Below are positions 44,506 through 53,909 of a stretch of DNA of 64,000 bases, in pieces; within the stretch, counting starts at the first letter, position 1; each line of letters opens with the position of its first letter. Origin of the DNA: a bacterium (GTDB taxonomy: Bacteria > Campylobacterota > Campylobacteria > Campylobacterales > Sulfurimonadaceae); contig JAHJJX010000027.1 of the NCBI GenBank assembly GCA_018822665.1, forward strand, positions 124,001 through 188,000. Reading direction: 5' to 3'. Position numbers and translations under genes: made by a program. The notes beneath the pieces are model-generated. The model made no database searches and was not told the origin of the DNA. It saw only the letters and a program-made list of their open reading frames with translations.

Positions 44506-46115
44506 TGTTAGGTATTATTGTATCCACCTTATTTATTTCCCTCATTTCTAATGTAATTTTAAAAAAATTTGGTTTGCCGACTCTCATAGGCTATATTCTT
44601 ACAGGTACCGCTATCTCTTATCTATTTGGTCTTCATGATGCGGTAAACAACCATGAGTTAAAAGAAGTAGCAGAGTTTGGTATCGTCTTTTTAATGTTTA
44701 CGATTGGCTTGGAATTTTCTTTAAAACACTTAAAAGAGATGAAATATGAAGTCTTTATAGTGGGCAGTATGCAAATTATAATTACGTCTCTTGTGGTTTA
44801 CGCACTGGCGTATTTAGTATTTGGATTAGATAAAAACAGTTCTTTAGTTATCGGTATGGCTGTCGCCATGTCTTCAACAGCCATTATCCTCAAAACATTC
44901 AATGAAACGGGAGAAATAAATAAACAGTATGGAAAAAATGCACTCGGAATATTAATTATGCAAGATATTGCTGTTATTCCTATATTGATTCTTTTGAGTA
45001 TTCTCAGTTCTCAGGGGAGCAGTATCAGCACCGTCATCTTAAAAATTCTCCTCGGAGTTGCTATTTTACTTATTACGCTCTATATAATTGGAAAATATTT
45101 ACTTGAGCCTTTTTTTACGCAAATTGTTAAAACACGCTCTGAAGAACTTTTTGTAGGGTCCATTTTATTTTTGGCAATAGGAGCTTCTTACGGGGCGCAT
45201 CTACTTGGATTTTCTTACTCACTTGGTGCATTTGTAGCTGGCATGCTTATTGCAGAAACTAAATATAAACATCAAGCTGAAGCAGACTTGGTTCCTTTTA
45301 GAGATTTGCTTTTAGGCATATTTTTCATTACTGTCGGAATGCAAATTAAATTTGATATCATAACTGACTATCTCTTTGTAATTTTACTTTTATTGGCAGC
45401 AATAATGTTAGTTAAATTTTTAATAATTTATATCATTGTTAAATTTAATAAAGACAATAATAAAAGAACTAGAATTAAGACAGCCCTATCATTGGTACAA
45501 GTAGGAGAGTTTTCACTTGCTATTTTAGAACTTGCCCGTGGCAATTCACTTATCCAAACGCCTTATGTACAGATTTTGATTATAACAATTGTATTATCAA
45601 TGATTTTGACACCATTTATTTTAAAGAATTTAAGCAAAATCGCTGATACGATGATAAAACATACAAACGAGGGGGAAGAAGCCTTTATCCAAAAATCAGA
45701 GTTCAATGAGCATGTAGTTGTTCTTGGATATGGTGAATTTGGTAGAAATGTTTCTTCAAAATTAAAAAATGATGGTGAGCAATATATAATTGTTGAAAAT
45801 AATATCGATCAGTTTCACATTGCAATTGATAATAATGAATCTGTTATATTTGGGAATGCGGCCAATAAAGAGATTTTAAAAAAGGCAAATATAGAAAAAG
45901 CAAAAAAAGTTATCGTTGCAATTGATAATCCAAAAAAGCTTTATTATGTTTGTCATGAATTACATAAAATGATTCACTCAGATAAAATTATCGTAAAAAT
46001 ACATTCAATAAAAGAAAAAAATTTATTAAAACCCCTTGGATTAAAATATATCATCGTTGAAAATGAAGAAACAAGTAAAGCAATGATTAATTTATTATAT
46101 GAGGATGTTAAATGA
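44505..46115 (+). CDS. Kef-type K+/H+ antiporter with TrkA-N domain
   Basis: 536 residues. Twelve or so helices of the CPA2 antiporter (LGIIVSTLFISLISNVILKKFGLPTLIGYILTG, AVAMSSTAIILKTFNE, LFVGSILFLAIGASYGAHLLGFSYSLGAFVAGMLIAE) are followed by a cytosolic RCK/TrkA-N domain (VVVLGYGEFGRNVSSKLK, about 400-520). KefB/C-type proteins export K+ in exchange for H+. It overlaps the MscS-like gene by one base and glsA by four (ATGA), so a three-gene osmotic or acid unit is likely. Confidence 0.9.
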   Translation: MLGIIVSTLFISLISNVILKKFGLPTLIGYILTGTAISYLFGLHDAVNNHELKEVAEFGIVFLMFTIGLEFSLKHLKEMKYEVFIVGSMQIIITSLVVYALAYLVFGLDKNSSLVIGMAVAMSSTAIILKTFNETGEINKQYGKNALGILIMQDIAVIPILILLSILSSQGSSISTVILKILLGVAILLITLYIIGKYLLEPFFTQIVKTRSEELFVGSILFLAIGASYGAHLLGFSYSLGAFVAGMLIAETKYKHQAEADLVPFRDLLLGIFFITVGMQIKFDIITDYLFVILLLLAAIMLVKFLIIYIIVKFNKDNNKRTRIKTALSLVQVGEFSLAILELARGNSLIQTPYVQILIITIVLSMILTPFILKNLSKIADTMIKHTNEGEEAFIQKSEFNEHVVVLGYGEFGRNVSSKLKNDGEQYIIVENNIDQFHIAIDNNESVIFGNAANKEILKKANIEKAKKVIVAIDNPKKLYYVCHELHKMIHSDKIIVKIHSIKEKNLLKPLGLKYIIVENEETSKAMINLLYEDVK

Positions 46116-47038
46116 TTAATATCGAAGCTATTCTCAACGAAATACAAGAAGAGATACAGCCCTATTTATATCAAGGTAATATTGCTAATTATATTCCTGC
46201 CTTGGCCAAAGTTAATCCGGATCAGTTTGCAATGAGTATAATACTATTTGACGGGAGTAGCTATAATATTGGTTGTTGCGATACAAAATTTTCTATTCAA
46301 AGTATCTCAAAAGTTTTCACATTTACAAAATCCTTAAATATATACAGCAAAGAACTTTATAAACGTGTCGGCAAAGAGCCATCGGGAAATCCTTTTAATT
46401 CACTTGTCCAGCTCGAATATGAAAAAGGTATTCCGAGAAACCCTTTTATTAATGCTGGAGCTATTGTTGTGACGGACACCCTGCTCTCTCACTATAAAAG
46501 TAAAGATAACACTTTTGACAATGTACTAAATTTTATAAAAAATATTTCTGATAATCAAAATATTTCTTTTGATAAAGAAGTGTGTGAATCTGAATATGAA
46601 CATGGTTTCAGAAATCTTGCCCTTGCCAATCTTATGAAAAGTTTTGGAAATATTGATAATTGTGTTGAAGATGTTGTAAAAACATATTTTAAAAATTGTT
46701 CTATTGCCATGAGTACAAAAGAGCTTGCTCGGGCAATGTTATTTTTAGCAAATCATGGGGTTGACCCTATTACGAATCATCAATATATAACATCCAGTCA
46801 GGCTAAAAGAGTCAATTCAGTGATGTTAACATGCGGGCATTATGATGCATCGGGAGAATTTGCTTTTCATGTTGGGCTTCCGGGAAAAAGCGGTGTTGGT
46901 GGCGGCATTGTTGCAGTGGTTCCAAAAATAATGAGTATTGCCGTATTTTCACCAAGATTAAATAGTTGGGGAAATTCGCTTGCAGGAACAAAAGCACTCG
47001 AACTTTTTACTACAAAAAGTGGTCTATCTATTTTTTAA
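46112..47038 (+). CDS. glsA: Glutaminase
   Basis: 308 residues, beta-lactamase-fold glutaminase that hydrolyses glutamine to glutamate and ammonia. The catalytic S-x2-K is in FSIQSISKVFTF (residues about 58-69), then EPSGNPFNS, NPFINAGAIVVTD and a conserved HVGLPGKSGVGGGIVAVVP. Overlap with the Kef-like gene (ATGA) ties it to K+ handling; in other bacteria glutaminase with K+ glutamate pools serves acid or osmotic resistance. A hairpin follows. Confidence 0.93.
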   Translation: MINIEAILNEIQEEIQPYLYQGNIANYIPALAKVNPDQFAMSIILFDGSSYNIGCCDTKFSIQSISKVFTFTKSLNIYSKELYKRVGKEPSGNPFNSLVQLEYEKGIPRNPFINAGAIVVTDTLLSHYKSKDNTFDNVLNFIKNISDNQNISFDKEVCESEYEHGFRNLALANLMKSFGNIDNCVEDVVKTYFKNCSIAMSTKELARAMLFLANHGVDPITNHQYITSSQAKRVNSVMLTCGHYDASGEFAFHVGLPGKSGVGGGIVAVVPKIMSIAVFSPRLNSWGNSLAGTKALELFTTKSGLSIF

Positions 47039-47061
47039 ACTTGTGATGAGTACCAGATATC

Positions 47062-47070
47062 GGCATGTGG
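47062..47070. repeat. Intergenic copy of the CCACATGCC repeat
   Basis: Exact copy (GGCATGTGG orientation) 24 bases after the glsA stop, with flank matching the extended consensus (TATC before, AAC after). Confidence 0.7.
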
Positions 47071-47083
47071 AACTTTTAAAGCA

Positions 47084-47107
47084 AGCGAAACCAAAATAGG
47101 CTTCGCT
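47084..47107. terminator. Hairpin after glsA
   Basis: Nine-base stem AGCGAAACC / GGCTTCGCT with one mismatch and a six-base loop, followed by GTTTCTTT. It lies between convergent glsA and oadB and could stop glsA transcripts. Confidence 0.5.
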
Positions 47108-47142
47108 AAAGTTTCTTTCAGTGTATAAGAGAGTGTATGTAC

Positions 47143-48474
47143 TTATTTAAAAAGAGAAATAAGTACACCTGCTGCTACGGCCGAACCGATAACACCCGCA
47201 ACATTTGGTCCCATAGCATGCATTAAAAGCATGTTGGAGCGATCATATTCCATACCAACTTTGTTTGATACACGAGCAGCCATAGGAACAGCGGAAACTC
47301 CTGCTGAACCTATGAGTGGATTTATCTTATGCCCTGGAAAAAGATTCATTATTTTAGCCATAATTACACCCGCCGCCGTACCAACAGAGAAAGCAACTAT
47401 ACCTAAAGCTAATATAGCCAAAGTATCGGGAACAAGGAACTGGTCGGCTGCTAATTTTGAACCAACTGCTAAACCTAAAAATATTGTTACAATATTTATC
47501 AAAGCATTTTGCATAGTATCGGATAAACGATCAACAACACCTGTTTCTTTTAAAAAGTTACCAAACATAAACGCACCGATTAGCGGTGTTGATTCTGGTA
47601 AAACTAAAATTGCCAAAACAAGAACTAATATAGGAAAAACAAGTTTTTCTAAACGAGAAACATGACGTAGCGTAGTCATTTTAATTCTTCTCTCAGCATT
47701 TGTTGTTAAGACTTTCATAATTGGTGGTTGAATAATCGGAACCATCGCCATATATGAATACGATGCAACAGCAATTGCTCCAAGTAATTCGGGAGCCAAG
47801 TTAGTTGCTATAAAAATAGAGGTTGGACCGTCTGCTCCACCTATTATTGAGATTGCTGATGCTTGTTTGAGCGTAAAATCAAATATCGTTGTATACTCAG
47901 ACAGAGCAACCGCACCAACAAGAGTTCCAAAAATACCAAACTGAGCAGCCCCGCCAAGGAGTGCCGTTTTTGGATTCGATAGAAGCGGACCGAAGTCAGT
48001 CATAGCTCCAACACCCATAAAAATTAAAATTGGGAATAGCTGATTTGACAATCCCATATGGTAAATAATTCCCAAAAAGCCATTATCGCCTGCAATACCT
48101 GCAACGGGAATATTAGCTAAAAGACCTCCAAAGCCTATTGGAAGAAGGAGTAAAGGCTCAAATCCTTTTGCAACTGCAAGATAAAAAAGTAAAAAAGTTA
48201 TTATAATCATAATAACTCTTCCCCAAGATTTATGAAAATCGCTAATCTTTTCTCCGTGAGAATTAAGTTCATCTGGATTTGGATACATAAGCGCAACAAT
48301 TCCCGTTGATTCTAAAAATCCACTCATCATTTCTGACAACGGCTTAGTCTTGTATGTTTCCTCTTGATGAGTAGACATTTTTTCAGGTGCTGAGGCACTT
48401 TCATTTGCACTAATACTGCCCATTCCCATTAGCATAAGCAGCGCTAGTAATTTTAATATAAATACCTTCATCAA
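47143..48474 (-). CDS. oadB: Oxaloacetate decarboxylase, Na+-pumping beta subunit
   Basis: 443-residue membrane carboxybiotin decarboxylase that couples decarboxylation to Na+ export. The core ([88 protein letters not shown]) is standard. An extra 60-70 residue N-terminal extension begins with a signal-like [20 protein letters not shown]. It is two bases from oadA, the last gene of a gene order G-A-B. Confidence 0.93.
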   Translation of the reverse strand: MMKVFILKLLALLMLMGMGSISANESASAPEKMSTHQEETYKTKPLSEMMSGFLESTGIVALMYPNPDELNSHGEKISDFHKSWGRVIMIIITFLLFYLAVAKGFEPLLLLPIGFGGLLANIPVAGIAGDNGFLGIIYHMGLSNQLFPILIFMGVGAMTDFGPLLSNPKTALLGGAAQFGIFGTLVGAVALSEYTTIFDFTLKQASAISIIGGADGPTSIFIATNLAPELLGAIAVASYSYMAMVPIIQPPIMKVLTTNAERRIKMTTLRHVSRLEKLVFPILVLVLAILVLPESTPLIGAFMFGNFLKETGVVDRLSDTMQNALINIVTIFLGLAVGSKLAADQFLVPDTLAILALGIVAFSVGTAAGVIMAKIMNLFPGHKINPLIGSAGVSAVPMAARVSNKVGMEYDRSNMLLMHAMGPNVAGVIGSAVAAGVLISLFK

Positions 48475-48475
48475 G

Positions 48476-50260
48476 TTATCCTAGTACAGCGACGACTTGA
48501 CCTTCTACTACCTTGTCGTTAGTTGCTACATTGATACTTTTAATAACCCCACCTTTTGGTGCAATAACATCTATTTCCATTTTCATAGACTCTAAAATCA
48601 TAATTGTTTCGCCTTCCGCAACACTTTGCCCTGGATTCGCAACTATTTTCCATACACTTCCCGGTAAAAGCGCCTTGATAGAAATATCATTTCCTGAAGC
48701 TTTTGGAGCAGAAGTTTGAATACTTTCTCCGTTGACTGCCGTAACTTGAATATCTGCATTTCCTTCTGCAACTTGAACACTAAACTTTTGACCATCTACT
48801 ACTACTGTATAATTTCCGCTACCCATATTTTTGCTTCCTTCTTCTTGCATTTCTGATATTTTACGAACATTTACTTCTGCCTCACCTTTTAGGAAAGTGA
48901 TACCTTTTTCTCCACATGCCGCAGCTATGAAGATATTTTCATCTGTTGTTTCAATATTTTCTTCTTTAAGTTTATTACTCCAATAAGCCAAAGACTTCGT
49001 CTCATCCGCCTCAGTAAGGTCAAGAACTTTTTCTGTTGTTGGTTTTAAATTTAATTTCTCCGAAGCAATTCTTACAACTTCAGGATCTGGTGCAACCGGA
49101 GTTTTGCCAAAGTAACCTAAAACCATTTTTCCGTATCCAGGAGCTATCGCATTCCACGGGCCTTGCATAACATTATTGAGTGCTTGTTGGAAATAAAACT
49201 GAGAAACCGGAGTTACAGATGTTCCGTAACCTCCTTTTTCAACAACTTCTCTCATGGCATCAATAACATCCGGAAATCTTTCTAGAATGTTGTTATCTCT
49301 CATCATTTGCGTATTAGCCGTTAGTGCTCCGCCGGGCATTGGTGAAAATGGAATCAAAGGAGAAACCATAGTTGCCTCAGGCGGCATAAAATAATCTTCA
49401 AGACAAGATGCAACAACTTTTTCATATTTTAAAATTTTGTCAATTTCTAATCCGCCAAGGTCATAGTCCATGCCTTTAGTGGCATGAAGCATGGTTAAAA
49501 TATCAGGTTGACTTGTTCCGCCAGAAACAGGGGCAGCTGCCATATCTATACCATCTATGCCAGCATCAAGGGCAGCCATATATGCGGCTACCGAAACGCC
49601 TGCTGTTTCATGTGTATGTAGGCGTAAATGGGTACCTTCAGGAACTAATTTACGAGCCATCTTAATAGTATCATAAACTTTTTTAGGACTTGAGGTACCG
49701 CTGGCATCTTTAAAGCAGATACTGCTGTAAGGGATACCGCTGTCTAATATTTCTCTAAGAGTTTTTTCATAAAATGCAACATCATGTGCACCATGACATC
49801 CCGGAGGCAAATCCATCATTGTTACAACAACTTCATGTTTTAATCCATGATGAACAATTCTCTCACCCGAGTATTTTAAATTTTCGACATCATTCAACGC
49901 ATCAAAGTTTCTAATTGTTGTAGTTCCATGTTTTTTAAACATTTTTGCATGTAAATCTATTAAATCTTTTGAGCCTGTATCTAGCATTACCGTGTTTACG
50001 CCGCGAGCAAGTGTTTGGAGGTTTGCATCAGGACCTACGATAGCACGAAATCTATCCATCATCGTAAATGCATCTTCATTTAAATAAAAGTAAAGTGATT
50101 GAAATCTTGCCCCGCCACCAAATTCAAAGTGAGTTATGCCGGCATGCTTCGCTGCTTCAACTGCCGGAAAAAAATCATTCATTAATACACGGCCGCCAAA
50201 TACTGACTGGAAGCCATCTCTAAAAGTCGTATCCATTATATCTATAAATTTCTTAGCCAT
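48476..50260 (-). CDS. oadA: Oxaloacetate decarboxylase / pyruvate carboxylase alpha subunit
   Basis: 594-residue carboxyltransferase: TIM-barrel domain ([55 protein letters not shown]; about 1-300), a middle domain and a C-terminal biotin carrier domain with the biotinylation site ILESMKMEI. It moves the carboxyl of oxaloacetate to biotin. The oadG and oadB neighbours favour a Na+ pump; a pyruvate carboxylase B role, as in other Campylobacterota, is possible. It carries one uptake-like 9-mer. Confidence 0.92.
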   Translation of the reverse strand: MAKKFIDIMDTTFRDGFQSVFGGRVLMNDFFPAVEAAKHAGITHFEFGGGARFQSLYFYLNEDAFTMMDRFRAIVGPDANLQTLARGVNTVMLDTGSKDLIDLHAKMFKKHGTTTIRNFDALNDVENLKYSGERIVHHGLKHEVVVTMMDLPPGCHGAHDVAFYEKTLREILDSGIPYSSICFKDASGTSSPKKVYDTIKMARKLVPEGTHLRLHTHETAGVSVAAYMAALDAGIDGIDMAAAPVSGGTSQPDILTMLHATKGMDYDLGGLEIDKILKYEKVVASCLEDYFMPPEATMVSPLIPFSPMPGGALTANTQMMRDNNILERFPDVIDAMREVVEKGGYGTSVTPVSQFYFQQALNNVMQGPWNAIAPGYGKMVLGYFGKTPVAPDPEVVRIASEKLNLKPTTEKVLDLTEADETKSLAYWSNKLKEENIETTDENIFIAAACGEKGITFLKGEAEVNVRKISEMQEEGSKNMGSGNYTVVVDGQKFSVQVAEGNADIQVTAVNGESIQTSAPKASGNDISIKALLPGSVWKIVANPGQSVAEGETIMILESMKMEIDVIAPKGGVIKSINVATNDKVVEGQVVAVLG

Positions 50261-50268
50261 ATTTATCC

Positions 50269-50499
50269 TTAACTTCGTCTGTGATGCGCTATTGCAGCTG
50301 TAATTGCCGCTACTATTCTTTTATTGTTGTTTTGTGAATCGCTTTGTGCAGAAGCACTAGGTTTTGGTTCTGGAAAAAGTCTATGAATAACAGCCGACAT
50401 AATATTCATCATAACTATCAGTATTATTAAAAATAAAAAAACCGTTCCCATTCCTAGAGCCATAAACTTAAAACCTTCTATTACGAGGTTTGTATCCAT
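50269..50499 (-). CDS. oadG: Oxaloacetate decarboxylase gamma subunit
   Basis: 76 residues: one membrane helix (FMALGMGTVFLFLIILIVMMNIM) and a polar C-terminus with ITAAIAHHRRS, the OadG pattern that assembles the alpha and beta subunits and binds zinc. First gene of oadGAB; the 142 bases upstream to 50641 hold a divergent promoter region with no motif I can name. Confidence 0.85.
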   Translation of the reverse strand: MDTNLVIEGFKFMALGMGTVFLFLIILIVMMNIMSAVIHRLFPEPKPSASAQSDSQNNNKRIVAAITAAIAHHRRS

Positions 50500-50641
50500 T
50501 CATCCGCCTTTATTTCTTATTTGCCGGAAAGTATAGTATAAAGATGTTTAAAAGTCTTTTTAACACTTTGTATATTTTTAAAAGAATCCAGATTGTTACT
50601 TTTTGATTATATAATGTTGAAAATTTTTAAGAAAGATAAAT

Positions 50642-50932
50642 ATGATTGAAGATAGTGTAAAAAAGTTCAGGATTATGGGTATTATAGAAGGGTATTCATA
50701 TATAATTTTACTTTTTATTGCAATGCCTATGAAATACATTTTAGGCTACTCGATAGCCGTAAAAATTGTTGGTATGACACATGGAATACTATTTATTGCA
50801 TTTTGCATCCTGCTAATCGCAGCTTGGAAAAAAACAAACTGGTCATTAAGGGAGAGTGCACTATTTTTCATCGCTTCACTTCTCCCCTTTGGAACTTTTT
50901 TCACTGATAAAAAAGTGAAGGCCTATGAGTAA
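50642..50932 (+). CDS. DUF3817 family small membrane protein
   Basis: 96 residues with three hydrophobic segments. FRIMGIIEGYSYIILLFIAMPMKYILG, KIVGMTHGILFIAFCILLIAAW and FFIASLLPFGTFFTDKKV match the DUF3817 pattern (GxxEGxSYxxLLxxAMPLKY, GxxHGxLFxxY, PFGTFxxD). No function is known. It stands as a short unit divergent from oadG. Confidence 0.82.
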   Translation: MIEDSVKKFRIMGIIEGYSYIILLFIAMPMKYILGYSIAVKIVGMTHGILFIAFCILLIAAWKKTNWSLRESALFFIASLLPFGTFFTDKKVKAYE

Positions 50933-50994
50933 AAAAATATACAAGTAATTTTTAGTTAAAATATCACACTTTTTTTAAATGAAGGACAGTTTAA

Positions 50995-51291
50995 ATGATA
51001 GCAGGAATGCACGAACAGGATTTGATGGCTTATATAATTTTTGGAATAATTTTAAACTTTCTTTTTTCCATAGTTTTTGGTGTTTACCTCAGTAAAAATA
51101 TCGGTATGCAGGAAATGATAGAAACAAAAGGGGACAAAGAACAATCTCTTCTCGTGAGTCTTAGCCTTTTTATTCCTTATGCGAAGATGATGATAACATT
51201 ATATCGAGTGGCTATATTGCAAATTTACTTTCTCAATAAAGGTTATACACACAAAGAGTTTTGGGTGTATATGACCAATTCTCAAGACTGA
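50995..51291 (+). CDS. Hypothetical small membrane protein
   Basis: 98 residues with one strong hydrophobic segment near the N-terminus (MAYIIFGIILNFLFSIVFGVYLS) and a second, weaker one (LLVSLSLFIPYAKMMITLYRVAILQIYFL). I do not recognise the family. Its end overlaps the convergent flippase gene by 10 bases. Confidence 0.6.
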   Translation: MIAGMHEQDLMAYIIFGIILNFLFSIVFGVYLSKNIGMQEMIETKGDKEQSLLVSLSLFIPYAKMMITLYRVAILQIYFLNKGYTHKEFWVYMTNSQD

Positions 51292-52532
51292 TTAAAAGAG
51301 TTTTTTAACTCTTTTAAAATTCGTCTCTCTATTGTAAAAGATACTACAAACATTATAAAATAGCTTGATACAAGAGCGATAATCACAGAAATTACACTTT
51401 GAGAATAAAAATAATAAATGCTATAAAAAACTGTTATTAAAGATACTATTCCTAATAACCGTATCAATAAAGCACTCATAAATGCCCCGCTTGCTTTTAT
51501 AAATGCAACTTGATATGAATTTATAATTAGAAATATAAAGAAAAATGAGAGATGTTCAATCATAAGAGAAGCATTGGAATATTCTTCTGGAAACAAAAAG
51601 AGAACCAGTGGTTTTGAATACAGCAGGGAAACGAATATGAAAATCCCGCTAACGATGAAAGCATATCTTAATATCCAATTTTTCAAATCAGAAATCTCAG
51701 AAAGTTTTTGCTCATTGATAAGCTTTGATAACTCCGGTAGTACAAATCTAAATATTGGAAAAACAAAAAGCATAACCATATATGAAAAGATAGGTTTGGT
51801 TACAACTTGAAAATCACCAAGTTCATCCACACTGAAATACTTTAACATCAAAAAAACAACCATATACAGCAATACAATTCCCGAACCAAACTCTATAGTC
51901 GATATCACAGAATTTTTTATAAATTTGATTGCTTTATCATCAAATACAGGTTGCTTTAAAGAAACGGCAGGAAAGTATTTTTTACTCATTCGGTAAATAT
52001 AAAAACTAACAATAAATGAACTCATAATCGTTCCTATAAAGAGCGGCTGAACTCCATGAAGATTAAATGCAAAATAAGCTAAAGCAAACCAAAACAAAAG
52101 TGCCAATGGTTCTAAAATAGTCACAAAATTTATAATATTATACAGACGGTACATAGCAATTATATTTGAAAAATAAAGACTTAGACTCACGCTTAAAACT
52201 GTTGCGACCAAATACCAGTAATGAATATCTACCCCTATCTTGTGTTTTAAAAATGGGATAACAAATGCCCAGACAGCGAGAACAATAACTATTAAAAATC
52301 CTCTAAAAATATTTACAATCATTAGTGCATTTTTCATTTGAGCAAAGGCCACAACCATAGAGGAACGAAATCCTACTAAAACCAAAAGGGTAAGCGTAAA
52401 AATATCTATGGCAGTAAAATAAAGTGTTAATGAAGATTTTTCTATGGCATGCGAAGCAAGTATTTTAAAAGAAAAATTCAACATAATACTCACTAAACTT
52501 ACCAATATCCCGCTATAAAATGCTTTTTTCAT
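51282..52532 (-). CDS. Oligosaccharide flippase / MATE-like membrane protein
   Basis: 416 residues with about 12 membrane helices; the arrangement (GILVSLVSIMLNFSFKILASHAI; FGSGIVLLYMVVFLMLKYFSVDELGDFQVVTKPIFSYMVMLFVFPIFRFVLPELSKL) fits Wzx-type flippases of the MOP superfamily, which move lipid-linked sugars across the inner membrane. No glycosyltransferases are adjacent. It starts three bases after the stop of the SNase-like gene. Confidence 0.75.
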   Translation of the reverse strand: MKKAFYSGILVSLVSIMLNFSFKILASHAIEKSSLTLYFTAIDIFTLTLLVLVGFRSSMVVAFAQMKNALMIVNIFRGFLIVIVLAVWAFVIPFLKHKIGVDIHYWYLVATVLSVSLSLYFSNIIAMYRLYNIINFVTILEPLALLFWFALAYFAFNLHGVQPLFIGTIMSSFIVSFYIYRMSKKYFPAVSLKQPVFDDKAIKFIKNSVISTIEFGSGIVLLYMVVFLMLKYFSVDELGDFQVVTKPIFSYMVMLFVFPIFRFVLPELSKLINEQKLSEISDLKNWILRYAFIVSGIFIFVSLLYSKPLVLFLFPEEYSNASLMIEHLSFFFIFLIINSYQVAFIKASGAFMSALLIRLLGIVSLITVFYSIYYFYSQSVISVIIALVSSYFIMFVVSFTIERRILKELKNSFNQS

Positions 52533-52535
52533 CTC

Positions 52536-53066
52536 TTATTCCTGATACAAGGCTTCCATACAATTTCTAAGTATATCTTCATTCCACATCCCTCTTTTTT
52601 CATTTTTTGCTTCTAATTGAGCTTTAAAAAAAAGATATTCGTACACATCATCTTTCAATCCTGGTTTCATAAGCGCCAATCCATTTTCCAATAAAAGTTC
52701 TGAAAGGGTTACTTCTCCTCTTACAAACAAAAGGCACTCCTGGTCTTTGTGCTCCACATGGTACAGCTGTTTTAACATTAAAATATTATCAGTAAATTGT
52801 TTTGCATTTGGATCTCTTTTATAGAGTCTCTGTATACTGTCTTGGCATGTGGAACTTAAACTGGTATGACTATATAATTTTTCAAGAGTGACGATTCCAT
52901 AGTGTTTGCAATAAAAATGAGAATTACCGATGCTGAACTTTTGGATTTCATTCGATATCACACGAACCGATAGCGCCAATCTCGGCTCTTTTGCAATTAA
53001 AAATGTACTTAAAAAAATATGAAAATTAAAAAAAAATATAAGCTTATACATATAACATTTTAACAT
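52536..53066 (-). CDS. Exported, degenerate thermonuclease-like protein
   Basis: About 176 residues with an N-terminal hydrophobic signal (LIFFFNFHIFLSTFLIAKEP). The C-terminal half recalls staphylococcal nuclease folds (VTLSELLLENGLALMKPGLKDDVYEYLFFKAQLEAKNEKRGMWNE), but the catalytic R/D/E set of the family is not evident. The start is uncertain: the track uses TTG at 53081; ATGs at 53066 and 53051 are alternatives, none with a good ribosome binding site. It carries one uptake-like 9-mer. Confidence 0.6.
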   Translation of the reverse strand: MLKCYMYKLIFFFNFHIFLSTFLIAKEPRLALSVRVISNEIQKFSIGNSHFYCKHYGIVTLEKLYSHTSLSSTCQDSIQRLYKRDPNAKQFTDNILMLKQLYHVEHKDQECLLFVRGEVTLSELLLENGLALMKPGLKDDVYEYLFFKAQLEAKNEKRGMWNEDILRNCMEALYQE

Positions 53067-53102
53067 GTTATAATTAATCAAATAAATTTTATTGGGTGAA
53101 AA

Positions 53103-53276
53103 ATGGATGACTTTAAACTAAAACTTGTTCTTAGCATATTGGGCGGAATTATTTTTTCGTTCGTTTTTATTTTACTCGCTTTTGCGCTTCCGCTTGAAAA
53201 AGATGAGCTTATTGTAAAGCCTAAGGGCTTGTTGGAAGAAGTTTCCCACTCGGCAAAAAAGGGAGCCATTCCTTAA
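53103..53276 (+). CDS. Small single-span membrane protein (57 aa)
   Basis: Short ORF missing from the track: ATG at 53103, GGGTGA upstream. One membrane helix (GGIIFSFVFILLAFALPLE) is followed by a polar tail KDELIVKPKGLLEEVSHSAKKGAIP. No family recognised. The orientation opposite to both neighbours and the terminator just downstream support a real transcript. Confidence 0.5.
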   Translation: MDDFKLKLVLSILGGIIFSFVFILLAFALPLEKDELIVKPKGLLEEVSHSAKKGAIP

Positions 53277-53294
53277 GTGAGAAATTGTGTGAGA

Positions 53295-53810
53295 CTAAAC
53301 TAATAAAGCATTTTTAATCTTTATTAGTTTTAAAGTATCATAAGCGCATTGTGGTTTAAGTGCAATTGCTCTTGCTTCTAAAACTTCCAGACACAGTTCA
53401 AGATAGTTCAAATCATCTTTTTTCATTAATTCATTTAAAAGTTTTTCAGCGTCTCTAATACGAAGATTTTTTGCAACTCCCAAATTTTTATGAGTCAATT
53501 CTCTTAAGGGTATGTAGTTTAACTCTTTATTTTCTTTTTGTAATTCTTTTAATTTTTGTATATGTTCATAAAATAAAGTTTTTGACTTTAATATTTGAAT
53601 AACATAGTCTTCAATTAATTGCTGAACCAGCTCATAATCAAGACCGAGTTCTTCAACCGCCTCATCCGAATTATAAATGTAATTACACAGTCCTGAATCA
53701 ATCACTTTATAATCAATACTTTTACTACACACTTCTGTCGCATTATCAAGAAGGATTTTAACCCCTTCTTCTTTTGATAATTTTCTATTAAATTCAAATA
53801 TATTAAGCAT
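53295..53810 (-). CDS. Hypothetical protein
   Basis: 171 residues, soluble, rich in Leu and Lys with long predicted helices (DYELVQQLIEDYVIQILKSKTLFYEHIQKLKELQKENKEL) and no signal peptide. I do not recognise the family. It follows htpG by about 100 bases but is separated from it by a hairpin, and its last codons lie inside another hairpin. Confidence 0.6.
   Translation of the reverse strand: MLNIFEFNRKLSKEEGVKILLDNATEVCSKSIDYKVIDSGLCNYIYNSDEAVEELGLDYELVQQLIEDYVIQILKSKTLFYEHIQKLKELQKENKELNYIPLRELTHKNLGVAKNLRIRDAEKLLNELMKKDDLNYLELCLEVLEARAIALKPQCAYDTLKLIKIKNALLV
53297..53330. terminator. Hairpin at the end of the 57-aa and 171-aa ORFs
   Basis: Perfect 12-base stem AAACTAATAAAG / CTTTATTAGTTT with a ten-base loop. 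It stands 20 bases after the plus-strand small ORF and inside the 3' end of the minus-strand ORF, so it can serve both. Confidence 0.65.
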
Positions 53811-53874
53811 GTAGAAAAAGTAACATGATTTTTTAAGATTTGTACAAAAAATGTGATAAAGAAGGAGAAGAATG

Positions 53875-53901
53875 ATATGAGTGCTACAAATGCACTCATA
53901 T
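53875..53901. terminator. Hairpin downstream of htpG
   Basis: Perfect ten-base stem ATATGAGTGC / GCACTCATAT with a seven-base loop, 9 bases beyond the htpG stop. On the minus strand it is followed by a pyrimidine-rich run CATTCTTCTCC. Confidence 0.65.
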
Positions 53902-53909
53902 ATAAAAAA

